Below are positions 45,204 through 53,112 of a stretch of 64,000 nt of DNA, piece after piece. The stretch is from Gemmatimonadota bacterium (GTDB lineage Bacteria; Gemmatimonadota; Gemmatimonadetes; Gemmatimonadales; GWC2-71-9). The translations under genes were made by a program, and so were the position numbers. Within the stretch, counting starts at the first letter, position 1; each line of letters opens with the position of its first letter. The notes beneath the pieces were generated by a model. It saw nothing but the letters and a program-made list of their open reading frames with translations, did not search any database and was not told the origin of the DNA. The DNA lies in assembly GCA_003222085.1 (NCBI GenBank), contig QHUK01000014.1, positions 1 to 64,000 of the forward strand, read 5' to 3'.

Positions 45204-45923
45204 CTAAGGCCTCCTGGCCTCATCGACCAACTGCCGCATGCGCCGCACCGCTTCTTCCATGCCCAGGAAGATCGCGTGGCTCACGATCGAATGTCCGATG
45301 TTCAGCTCCTCGATGTCCCGGAGGGCGGCGACGGGCTGGACGTTGTCGTAGGTCAGACCGTGCCCCGCGTGCACCGCCAGGCTGCGCCCGCGGGCGTGGG
45401 CCGCCGCGCGTTCCAGCGCGCGCAGTGCGGCATCGCTCTTCCGCCACGAGCGAGCGTAGCGGCCGGTGTGCAGCTCGACCGCGGCGACCCCGAGCGCGGC
45501 GGCGCGATCGATGGCGCCCGGGTCGGGGTCGATGAAGAGACTGACGCGAATGCCGGCCGCGGTGAGGCGCGCGATGGCCGTCCGGATCTTGGGAGTGGCG
45601 CCGCCGAGCGCGAGGCCGCCTTCGGTCGTGATCTCCTGGCGCCGCTCGGGGACGAGCGTCGCCTGGAAGGGCTTCAGGCGGCCGGCGATCCGCACGATCT
45701 CGGGCGCCGCGCCGAGCTCGAGATTGAGTACCGTGCGCACGGCGGTGCGGAGCGCGCGGACGTCGGCGTCCTGGATGTGGCGACGGTCCTCGCGCAGGTG
45801 CACGGTGATGCCGTCGGCGCCGCCCCGCTCGGCCGCCGCCGCGGCGCGCACGGGATCGGGCTCGTCCGTGCGGCGCGCCTCGCGCACCGTCGCGACGTGA
45901 TCAATGTTGACGTAGAGCCGCAT
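45204..45923 (-). CDS. pdxJ: Pyridoxine 5'-phosphate synthase
   Basis: A 239-residue TIM barrel that makes PNP from DXP and 3-amino-2-oxopropyl phosphate. Motifs are clear: [81 protein letters not shown] and [16 protein letters not shown] 45923 diverges from the lipoprotein gene 46 nt away. Confidence 0.97.
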   Translation of the reverse strand: MRLYVNIDHVATVREARRTDEPDPVRAAAAAERGGADGITVHLREDRRHIQDADVRALRTAVRTVLNLELGAAPEIVRIAGRLKPFQATLVPERRQEITTEGGLALGGATPKIRTAIARLTAAGIRVSLFIDPDPGAIDRAAALGVAAVELHTGRYARSWRKSDAALRALERAAAHARGRSLAVHAGHGLTYDNVQPVAALRDIEELNIGHSIVSHAIFLGMEEAVRRMRQLVDEARRP

Positions 45924-45969
45924 GCCGTCTTACCTTCGGTTCACTCCGCCCACACTCGAGGTACCGCTC

Positions 45970-46416
45970 GTGAGACCACGACTGACCGTGCTCGTCGCGC
46001 TGGGCTGCCTCGCGTGCGGTGGCGGCGCCGGCCCGGGAAAGCTCGCACCGCAGTCGCCGCAGGAGACGCTCGCGCAGTTCATGTCGGCGGTCAAGGACAA
46101 CAACATCGAACGGATGGGCACGCTGTGGGGCTCGGAGCGCGGCCCCGCGACGAGCTGGATGAAATCCGACCAGCTCCGGGAACGCCTCTCGGTGGTCCAA
46201 AAGTACGTGGATCACGCGGGCTACCGCGTGATCGAAGGGCCCCTCGCGGTGCCAGGGCACGACAACTTGAAAAGCTTCCGCGTCGAGCTGCAGCGGCAGG
46301 GAGGCTGCACGGTCGTGTTTCCGGTCGATCTCGTGCGGACCAAGAGCGGCGGCTGGGTGGTGAACGACGTGCACCTGGGGAGCATTCCCACGCCGGGGAC
46401 GGCGTGCCGGCAGTGA
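45970..46416 (+). CDS. Putative lipoprotein
   Basis: The track ORF begins at 45922 but GTG 45970 gives a proper lipoprotein signal (VRPRLTVLVALGCLAC), with GAGG 10 nt upstream. The mature part of about 130 residues starts GGGAGPG and includes PQETLAQFMSAVKDNNIERMGTLWGS, a pattern of SnoaL/DUF4878-like fold lipoproteins. It ends in TGGWVVNDVHLG-like strands. Function unknown. It is convergent with mce. Confidence 0.72.
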   Translation: MRPRLTVLVALGCLACGGGAGPGKLAPQSPQETLAQFMSAVKDNNIERMGTLWGSERGPATSWMKSDQLRERLSVVQKYVDHAGYRVIEGPLAVPGHDNLKSFRVELQRQGGCTVVFPVDLVRTKSGGWVVNDVHLGSIPTPGTACRQ

Positions 46417-46450
46417 GCGAGGGGAACGTTTCGGCCGGGTGGCGCGTTTG

Positions 46451-46849
46451 TTACTCGGTGAGCTCCAGCAAGATGCCGGCCGTCGTCTTCGGATGCAGGA
46501 AGGCGATGCGTCGACCGCCGGCGCCGCGCCGCGGCACCTCGTCGACGAGACGATACCCCGCCGCCCGGCAGCGCTCGAGCGCCTGGTCCAGATCCGGCAC
46601 GCGGTAGCAGACATGATGGATGCCCGGCCCGCGTTTGGCGAGAAACTTCGCCACCGGGCCGTTCGGATCGCGGGGCTCGAGCAGCTCGACCTGGACGTCG
46701 CCGAAGGACAAGGGGACGATCGTCGCGCCGTCGGCCGTCTCGGGGCGCCCCGGCTGGAGGCCGAGGACGTCTCGGTAGAAGCCGAGGGCGGCGTCGATGG
46801 ATGGAACGGCGATGCCGACGTGAGCGACGCGGGCGCGTGACTCGGTCAT
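46451..46849 (-). CDS. mce: Methylmalonyl-CoA epimerase
   Basis: A 132-residue vicinal-oxygen-chelate enzyme that interconverts (R)- and (S)-methylmalonyl-CoA. Motifs include VAHVGIAVPSIDAALGFYRDVLG, VELLEPRDPNGPVAKFLAKRGPGIHHVCYRV and FLHPKTTAGILLELTE, covering the metal ligands H, E, H and E. ATG 46849 is the start; the longer track ORF is not supported. It diverges from trxA. Confidence 0.93.
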   Translation of the reverse strand: MTESRARVAHVGIAVPSIDAALGFYRDVLGLQPGRPETADGATIVPLSFGDVQVELLEPRDPNGPVAKFLAKRGPGIHHVCYRVPDLDQALERCRAAGYRLVDEVPRRGAGGRRIAFLHPKTTAGILLELTE

Positions 46850-46894
46850 GACGCCCGTCAACATAACGATTGCACGAGAGGGAGTGGAGAGGTC

Positions 46895-47227
46895 ATGGCA
46901 GCGGAGAATCTCACGGCCGTCACGGATGCCACGTTCGGGTTGGAGGTCGAGCAGCACCAGGGGCTCACGATCGTGGACTTCTGGGCCACGTGGTGCGGGC
47001 CGTGTCACATGGTGGCGCCGATCCTGGACCAGCTGGCGGGAGAGTATCAGGGCAAGCTGAAGGTGGCCAAGGTGGACGTGGACGCCAATCAGAAGACGGC
47101 GATGCGCTTTAACGTTCGCTCGATACCGAGTATTCTATTCTTCAAGGACGGGCGGCACGTGGATACGCTGGTGGGCGCGTACCCGAAGCCGGTCTTCGTG
47201 CAGAAGATCCAGCAGCATCTGTCGTAG
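46895..47227 (+). CDS. trxA: Thioredoxin
   Basis: A 110-residue thioredoxin with the WCGPC active site (33-37) in VDFWATWCGPCHMVAPIL, the cis-proline segment VRSIPSILFFKDG and GAYPKPVFVQKI. The ATG follows GGAGTGGAGAGG. It reduces disulfides in the cytosol. The 45-nt gap to mce must hold both promoters. Confidence 0.96.
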   Translation: MAAENLTAVTDATFGLEVEQHQGLTIVDFWATWCGPCHMVAPILDQLAGEYQGKLKVAKVDVDANQKTAMRFNVRSIPSILFFKDGRHVDTLVGAYPKPVFVQKIQQHLS

Positions 47228-47245
47228 CATCCTCCGCGGAGGACC

Positions 47246-48262
47246 ATGCGCGCGAGCACCGCTCGCCTGATGAATTCGCCGGTTCGCCTCGCGGACCTGA
47301 CGTTCCCGCAGGTGAACCGGCTGATTCATCGCACCCGCCTCGCCTTCATCCACCTCGACAACCTCCTCGCCTTCGGCAAACGCGACCGGGACGGCCGCGT
47401 CGACGGCTACATCACGGCCTATCTCCCGGACGAATGCCTGCTGCTGTTTTTCCGCAAGGGCGAGGCGGTGAACGCCGCGTCCCTGCACACCACCGGGCGA
47501 CACGTCATCACCATCACGGAAGCGCTGAAGCGCATGCGCGCCGAAGTCGAGCGCGGGGAGCTCGCCTACTCGGCCGCGCCGATGGAGCAGCTCGCCTGGA
47601 TGTATCAGTCGTGCGCGATCCCGGTCGAGATGCGCACCGTGGATGCGTCACAGCCGGGCGCGTTCTTTGCCGGGTTCGCGCGGGACAAGACCAGCGGGAT
47701 CCTGGAGCTGACGTCGAACGCGCACGTGTCGTACGTGCGGTTCGACGGCGGACGCTACCACAGCGGCTACTTCTGCGACAAGCCGGAGGTGATGGCCATT
47801 CCGAAGTTTCTCGAATCACAGTTCCACCCCGGCGCCGGCGGGCAAACGCCCGTGCTCACGGCAGCCGTGTTCCCGTACGTCGCCGACCTGCCGCAGCAGG
47901 CGCCCAACGCCCTCATCAACACCTACCGCGAGCTGTACTGGCGCATCGTCGATGAGGTGGACAAGGAGTTTCCGGGCGAGGCGAAGCGCCGGGCACAGAA
48001 GGTGAGCGCCGGCATCGTGGATGCCCACAAGGCCATCACGATCCTCTCGGCGCCGCGCGGGACCGATACGCCGGACTCGGTGGTGCAGCCGGAGGAGCTG
48101 TCCAATGCGCTCACGGATTGGTCGCTCCAGCTGCTCGAGGGCGTCGAGGTGATGATGCCGGGGACGGCGCCCAAGATCCTGCGCGAGGCGACGCGCGAGC
48201 ACCGCTACGTCCTGCAGTCGGCGGGTTACTACGGTCGTCTGCCGTGGCCCGTGTCGTGGTGA
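47246..48262 (+). CDS. Uncharacterised protein, DUF4388-like in part
   Basis: A 338-residue soluble protein that I do not recognise. Two segments show a shared style: residues 20-75 (PQVNRLIHRTRLAFIHLDNLLAFGKRD... then LLLFFRKGEAVNAASLH) and 145-185 (KTSGILELTSNAHVSYVRFDGGRYHSGYFC), which recalls the DUF4388/PATAN-type effector modules of gliding and GTPase pathways. No signal peptide or membrane segment is seen. It starts 18 nt after trxA and ends 1 nt before rsmI. Confidence 0.6.
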   Translation: MRASTARLMNSPVRLADLTFPQVNRLIHRTRLAFIHLDNLLAFGKRDRDGRVDGYITAYLPDECLLLFFRKGEAVNAASLHTTGRHVITITEALKRMRAEVERGELAYSAAPMEQLAWMYQSCAIPVEMRTVDASQPGAFFAGFARDKTSGILELTSNAHVSYVRFDGGRYHSGYFCDKPEVMAIPKFLESQFHPGAGGQTPVLTAAVFPYVADLPQQAPNALINTYRELYWRIVDEVDKEFPGEAKRRAQKVSAGIVDAHKAITILSAPRGTDTPDSVVQPEELSNALTDWSLQLLEGVEVMMPGTAPKILREATREHRYVLQSAGYYGRLPWPVSW

Positions 48263-48263
48263 G

Positions 48264-49097
48264 ATGGCCGGCACCCTGTACGTCGTGGCGACGCCGTTGG
48301 GCAACCTCGAGGACCTCTCCCCGCGCGCGGCCGCGACCCTGACGCGCGCGGCGGCGGTCGCGGCCGAGGACACGCGCCACACCAAGCCGCTGCTCGCCCA
48401 CGTCGGCTCCCGCGCCGAGCTCATCAGCTTCCATGCGCACTCGAGCGACGCGGCGCTGCGCCGAATCCTGCATCTGCTGGCGAGCGGTAAGGATGTGGCG
48501 CTCGTGACGGACGCGGGGACGCCGACGGTGAGCGACCCGGGCGCCCGGCTCGTCGCCGCCGCGCGGGAGCGTGACGTCCCCGTGGTCAGCGTCCCGGGGC
48601 CGACAGCCGTGGCGGCCGCGTTGTCGGTCTCGGGACTCGGCGCCGATCGCTACCTGTTCCTGGGCTTCGTCCCCCGCAAGGGCGCGGAGCGGCGGCGGCT
48701 GCTCGACGTGGTCGCGAAGAGCGAGTGGACGGTGGTGCTGTTCGAGGCGCCGCCGCGCGTGGCCGAGCTGCTTGAGGACCTCGCGGCGGCGTGCGGCGCG
48801 GAGCGACCCGCGGCCGTGGCGCGCGAGCTGACCAAGCTGTTCGAAGAGACCCGCGCCGGGACCTTGGCCGAGCTCGCGGGTTACTACGCCGAAGCGCCCG
48901 CCCGCGGCGAGGTGACGGTGATGGTGGCCGGCACCGGCAAGCCCGCGCGGGAGGAGCGCGCGTCGCCCCCCGACCCCGAGGCGCGGGCTCGCGCGCTGCT
49001 GGCCCAGGGGATGACGCGCCGCGACGTGGCCGAGCAGCTCGCGGTGGAGACGGGACTCACGCGCAATACGGCGTATCGGTTGGTGAACGAGCTGTGA
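48264..49097 (+). CDS. rsmI: 16S rRNA (cytidine(1402)-2'-O)-methyltransferase
   Basis: A 277-residue tetrapyrrole-methylase-fold enzyme that methylates C1402 in the decoding centre. Motifs: GTLYVVATPLGNLEDLSPRA, AAEDTRHTKPLLAH, VALVTDAGTPTVSDPGARLV, VPGPTAVAAALSVSGL, FLGFVPRKGAERRRLL and FEAPPRVAELL. The C-terminal helix-turn-helix-like tail (MTRRDVAEQLAVETGLTRNTAYRLV) is typical. Its stop overlaps the DUF4159 start (GTGA). Confidence 0.96.
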   Translation: MAGTLYVVATPLGNLEDLSPRAAATLTRAAAVAAEDTRHTKPLLAHVGSRAELISFHAHSSDAALRRILHLLASGKDVALVTDAGTPTVSDPGARLVAAARERDVPVVSVPGPTAVAAALSVSGLGADRYLFLGFVPRKGAERRRLLDVVAKSEWTVVLFEAPPRVAELLEDLAAACGAERPAAVARELTKLFEETRAGTLAELAGYYAEAPARGEVTVMVAGTGKPAREERASPPDPEARARALLAQGMTRRDVAEQLAVETGLTRNTAYRLVNEL

Positions 49098-49837
49098 AGC
49101 GCTTGACGGTCTTACTGTGCGTCCTCGCGCTGCCCTCTGCCGGCCGGCGGGATTGCGGATTGCGGATTGGCGATTGCGGATTCGTCGGGACCGAGGTCTC
49201 GTCCATTCCGCAATCCGCAATCCGCAATCCGCAATTAGCGTCTCTGACGATTGGCCGCCTGCACTATGACGGTGGGGGAGATTGGTACGCCGGCCCTTCC
49301 GCCCTCCCGAACCTCCTCGCGGCCCTCCGCCAACGCACCGCCCTCCCCGTCGCCGAGCGCGAGCGCGTCGTGACGCTCACCGGCCCCGAGCTGTGGGACG
49401 TTCCCTACGTCTTCATGACGGGGCACGGGAACGTGCATTTCTCGGACGACGAGGTGCAGCGGCTGCGTCGCTGGCTCGAGCAGGGGGGCTTCCTGCACGC
49501 CGACGACGACTACGGCATGGACAAATCGTTCCGCCGTGAGATCGCGCGGGTTTTCCCCGATCACCCGCTGGTTGAAGTCCCGTTGAGCCACCCCATCTAT
49601 CACCTGGTGTACGACTTCCCCAAGGGCATCCCCAAGATCCACGAGCACGACGGGCTTCCCGCGCAGGGCTTCGGTGTCTTTTTGGGGACGCGGTTGGTCG
49701 TGTACTATTCCTATCAGACCGACTTGGGCGACGGGTGGGAAGATCCGGAAGTCCACCACGACCCGCCGGAGCTTCATGAGGCGGCACTACGGATGGGGGT
49801 CAACCTGTTCACCTATGCCGTGAGCGCGACGCGGTGA
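49094..49837 (+). CDS. DUF4159 exported protein
   Basis: A 247-residue protein. GTG 49094 overlaps the rsmI stop. The leader (KRLTVLLCVLALPSAG) looks like a signal peptide but is followed at once by about 28 residues encoded by an inverted heptad array (CGLRIGDCGF ... SAIRNPQ). The mature domain is DUF4159: RLHYDGGGDWYAGPSALPNLL, ELWDVPYVFMTGHGNVHFS, GGFLHADDDYGMD, and YYSYQTDLGDGWED. In related clusters DUF4159 accompanies DUF4175 and TPR genes, as here. Role unknown. Confidence 0.85.
   Translation: MKRLTVLLCVLALPSAGRRDCGLRIGDCGFVGTEVSSIPQSAIRNPQLASLTIGRLHYDGGGDWYAGPSALPNLLAALRQRTALPVAERERVVTLTGPELWDVPYVFMTGHGNVHFSDDEVQRLRRWLEQGGFLHADDDYGMDKSFRREIARVFPDHPLVEVPLSHPIYHLVYDFPKGIPKIHEHDGLPAQGFGVFLGTRLVVYYSYQTDLGDGWEDPEVHHDPPELHEAALRMGVNLFTYAVSATR
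49150..49237. repeat. Inverted CGGATTG/CAATCCG heptad array inside the DUF4159 leader
   Basis: The left arm (49150-49183) is GGATTGC units; the right arm (49204-49237) is its reverse complement. A 20-bp spacer separates them. The unit sequence is the same as in the lolA array 41 kb away, and it is read in frame as part of the protein. Confidence 0.85.
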
Positions 49838-52800
49838 CCGACACGGCCGTTCGGCTGCGGCGGCTGGGTGGGCCGCACGCGCGCGCGCGCGCCGGAGCGA
49901 TGCTGCTCACGAGCGCGGGCGTCGCGTTGGCCATCGCGGCCGCTGGGCTGGCGCTCGCGCCGCGCGTCGCGGCGGTGGTGGTCGCGTGGCTCTTGATCGC
50001 AGGGATCGCCGCGGCGGCCGTATGGCTCGTCCGCCGGGCGGGACGTCCCGCTGCGCCTGCTGCCGTCGGACGGCTCGTCGAGACGGCGGCCGGCACTCGT
50101 GCCGGGAGCGTCGTGGGCCTGCTCGCGCCCGCGGCGAGTGCGGGTGCGAGCGCGGAGCTCTTGGGGTTGGCGGACGCGCGAGCGGCCGCGGTGGTGGAGC
50201 GGGCGGCGCCGGTCGTCGGCAGGTTGCTGGCCCGCGGCACGCGGACGTCGCTCGCGATGGGCGCGGGCACGGCGGCGCTCGGTGCGGCGCTGTTCGTGGC
50301 GTCGTCCCCCGGGGCGGGACGGGCCGCCGCGTTCTGGCATCCCCTCCGGGCCATCGTCGACGCCGGGGCGCCGCTGCGTCTCGCCGTGGACCGCGTCACC
50401 GTGCGCCGCGGCGACAGCGTCACGGTCACGCTGCAAGTGCCCGCGGCGACGCGGGCCATCCTGTGGACCCGCGGACCGGGAGAGCCGTGGCGCCCGGCCC
50501 CGGTCGCGCTCGATTCGCTGGGCTATGCCACCCGACGGATCGGCCCGCTCGAGTCCGATCTGTATCTCCGGGCGTCGAGCGGGAGCCGCCGCAGCGGCGA
50601 GCGCCGTGTCAGCGTGACCCTGCCCGCATTCGTCGCCGGCCTCGAGCTCACCGCCCGGTATCCCGAGTACCTCGCCCGTCCCGACGAGCCGCTCGTTCCC
50701 GGTCCGGACCCGGTGGCGATCCCCGAAGGCACGGTGATACTCACGAGCGGGGCGGCGAGCGTCCCGCTGGCGGCGGCCGCGTGGCGTCGCGGGGACGGAC
50801 GCGCGCGGCTCGCCGTGAAGGGAACTCGGTTCTCGGGCCGGTTGGCCGCCCTGGCGTCGGCCTCGGGCACCTGGCAGCTCGAGCTCGCCACTGCGGATGG
50901 CGCTCCGCTCGAGGGGGACGTCGCGGAGCTGCGGCTGCGCGTCGTGCCCGATTCCGCGCCGGTGGTGACGGTCCCCGTCCCGGGCCGCGACACCACGCTG
51001 CCGCTCTCGCTCAGGCAGCCGCTCGTGATCGACGCGCGGGACGATCACGGTCTGACCCGGCTGGAGGTGGTGAGCTGGCGCGTGAGTCAAACGGGGAAAG
51101 TGGGGGCGGCCGTGCGTGAGTCGCTGGACGTGTCGGGCGCGGGCGAGCGGGCAATCGTGCAGGGGGATCTCGACGCAGAGCGACGCGGGCTCTTGCCCGG
51201 CGACACGCTGCGGCTCCGCGTCGAGGCGTGGGACAACGTCCCGTCGCCCGGGACTCACGTCGGGCGGAGCGAGGAGATCGCGCTGCGGCTCCCGAGCTTC
51301 GAGGAGCTGCGGGCCGCCACCCGAGCGGCGGCGCAGGACATCGCCGCCGCGGCAGACTCCCTGGCCCAGGCGGAGCGCGAGCTCGGGGGGCGGACGCGGG
51401 ATCTCGCCCAGCAGCGCTCCCGCGATGCCGCCGGGCAACGCAGCCCTGCGGAGGGGCGGGACGGACCGCTTCCTTTTCAGGCGACGGAGCGCGCGCAGGC
51501 CGTGGCGCGGGAGCAGGAGGCGCTGCAGCAGCGGGTCCAGGAGCTGTCGCGCGCGGTGGAGGAGATCACGCGCGCGGCCCAGGCCGCCGGGCTGGGCGAC
51601 ACGGCATTCCAGGCGCGGCTGCGCGAAGTCCAGGAGCTGCTGCAGCGCGCGGTGACGCCGGAGCTGGCGGCGCGGCTCCGTGAGCTGCAGGAAGCAGTGG
51701 CGCGGCTCGACCCCGAGGCGACGCGCCGGGCGCTCGAGCGCCTCGCCGAGGCGCAGCAGCAGCTCAAGGCGGAGCTCGAGCGCAGCGAGGAGCTGTTCCG
51801 CCGGGCCGCCGTCGAGGGTGCGCTCGCGTCGCTCGCGGCCGACGCCGAGGACTTGCGGCGGCGGCAGGGGGAGTGGAATCGCGAGGACGCGCCGCGGCCG
51901 GATAGCGGCGGCGCCGCGCGCCAGCGCGCGCTCGCCGACCGCGCGGACTCGCTGGCGCGCGGCATCGAACGGGTGGCCACCGACCTTCGCGCGGCTCCCC
52001 GTACACCGCTCGCCGCGCCGCAGCAGGCGACACGCGACGCGCGCGCGGCGATGCAACGCGCGGCGCAGGCCGCGGACGACGCGCGGGCGGCGCCCGCGAG
52101 CGAAGCGGGAAGCGACGCGGAGCGGCAGCTCGCGGGCGTGCCCGAAGCGTTGCGCGGTCAGCGCGACTCGCTGGCGCGGGAGTGGCGCGGCGAGACGCTC
52201 GCCGCGCTCGACCGGGCGCTGTCGGAGACGGCGGCGCTCGCCCAGGGGCAAGAGGGCGTGGCCGAGGCGCTGCGGCGCGGCGAGGCGGGTGCCGGCACCC
52301 GGTCGCGGCAGGCGTCGGTGGAGGAAGGGACCGATGCGGTGGCACGCCAGATCCGCGAGGCGGCCGGGAAGCACGCGCTCGTGTCACCGCAGCTCGACGC
52401 GGCGCTGGGGTATGCGAAGCGACAAATGGCGGCGGCGCGCTCCGAGCTCGAAGAAGCCGACCCCAATGCCTCCGAGGCGGCTTCGCTCGCCGAGGACGCC
52501 CTCGACGCCCTCAACGCCACCGCCTTGGCGCTGGCCCGCAGCCGCAGCCAGGTCGCCGGCGGGAAGTCGGGGAGCGGGTTCGCCGAAGCGGTGGAGCAGC
52601 TGGCGCGCCTGGCGCGCGATCAGCAGGGGCTGAACGGGCTGGCGCAGGGTCTGGTGCCGTTGATGGGCGTGAGCGGCGAGGCGATGCTGCAGCGACTCCG
52701 CGCCCTGGCCGCCCGCCAGCGCGCTCTTGCCGAGCAGCTCGAGCGGCTCCAGGCCGGAGGCGCGAGCGCCGCCGCCGGACCACTGGCGCAGGAGGCGAAA

Positions 52801-53112
52801 GAGCTCGCGCGTCAGCTCGAGGCCGGGCGCCTCGACCAGCAGACCATCGAGCGCCAGCAGCGGCTGTACCGCCGATTGCTCGACGCGGGCCGCACGCTCT
52901 CGAACGACGAGCCCGACGAGACCAAGGAGCGCGTCAGCCGCTCCGCGACCGGGGACAGCGTTCACATCCCCGACATCCTGAAACCCGGGGCGACGGGCCC
53001 GGGCCCGCGGCTCCGCTACCCCACGTGGGAGGAGCTCCAGGGTCTCACTCCCGAGCAGCGTCGCCTGGTGCTCGAGTATTTCCGGAGACTGAATGAGCCC
53101 AGGTTGCCCTGA
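49834..53112 (+). CDS. DUF4175 large membrane protein with coiled coils
   Basis: A 1092-residue protein with a GTG start overlapping DUF4159 (GTGA). There are two early membrane segments (SAGVALAIAAAGLALAPRVAAVVVAWLLIAGIAAAAVW) and a third near 145 (MGAGTAALGAALFVASS). Residues 180-460 are beta-rich Ig-like modules (LRLAVDRVTVRRGDSVTVTLQVPA; GLELTARYPEYLARPDEPL). From about 480 to the end it is a very long Ala/Arg/Glu/Gln-rich coiled coil, ending in RYPTWEELQGLTPEQRRLVLEYFRRLNE. The antisense ORFs here are shadows of this low-complexity stretch. Function unknown. Confidence 0.85.
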   Translation: MTDTAVRLRRLGGPHARARAGAMLLTSAGVALAIAAAGLALAPRVAAVVVAWLLIAGIAAAAVWLVRRAGRPAAPAAVGRLVETAAGTRAGSVVGLLAPAASAGASAELLGLADARAAAVVERAAPVVGRLLARGTRTSLAMGAGTAALGAALFVASSPGAGRAAAFWHPLRAIVDAGAPLRLAVDRVTVRRGDSVTVTLQVPAATRAILWTRGPGEPWRPAPVALDSLGYATRRIGPLESDLYLRASSGSRRSGERRVSVTLPAFVAGLELTARYPEYLARPDEPLVPGPDPVAIPEGTVILTSGAASVPLAAAAWRRGDGRARLAVKGTRFSGRLAALASASGTWQLELATADGAPLEGDVAELRLRVVPDSAPVVTVPVPGRDTTLPLSLRQPLVIDARDDHGLTRLEVVSWRVSQTGKVGAAVRESLDVSGAGERAIVQGDLDAERRGLLPGDTLRLRVEAWDNVPSPGTHVGRSEEIALRLPSFEELRAATRAAAQDIAAAADSLAQAERELGGRTRDLAQQRSRDAAGQRSPAEGRDGPLPFQATERAQAVAREQEALQQRVQELSRAVEEITRAAQAAGLGDTAFQARLREVQELLQRAVTPELAARLRELQEAVARLDPEATRRALERLAEAQQQLKAELERSEELFRRAAVEGALASLAADAEDLRRRQGEWNREDAPRPDSGGAARQRALADRADSLARGIERVATDLRAAPRTPLAAPQQATRDARAAMQRAAQAADDARAAPASEAGSDAERQLAGVPEALRGQRDSLAREWRGETLAALDRALSETAALAQGQEGVAEALRRGEAGAGTRSRQASVEEGTDAVARQIREAAGKHALVSPQLDAALGYAKRQMAAARSELEEADPNASEAASLAEDALDALNATALALARSRSQVAGGKSGSGFAEAVEQLARLARDQQGLNGLAQGLVPLMGVSGEAMLQRLRALAARQRALAEQLERLQAGGASAAAGPLAQEAKELARQLEAGRLDQQTIERQQRLYRRLLDAGRTLSNDEPDETKERVSRSATGDSVHIPDILKPGATGPGPRLRYPTWEELQGLTPEQRRLVLEYFRRLNEPRLP

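Noticed and set aside
49813-52374. 853-aa minus-strand ORF across DUF4175
   Set aside because: Shadow of the low-complexity coiled-coil region. Real domains, signal segments and gene coupling are on the plus strand.
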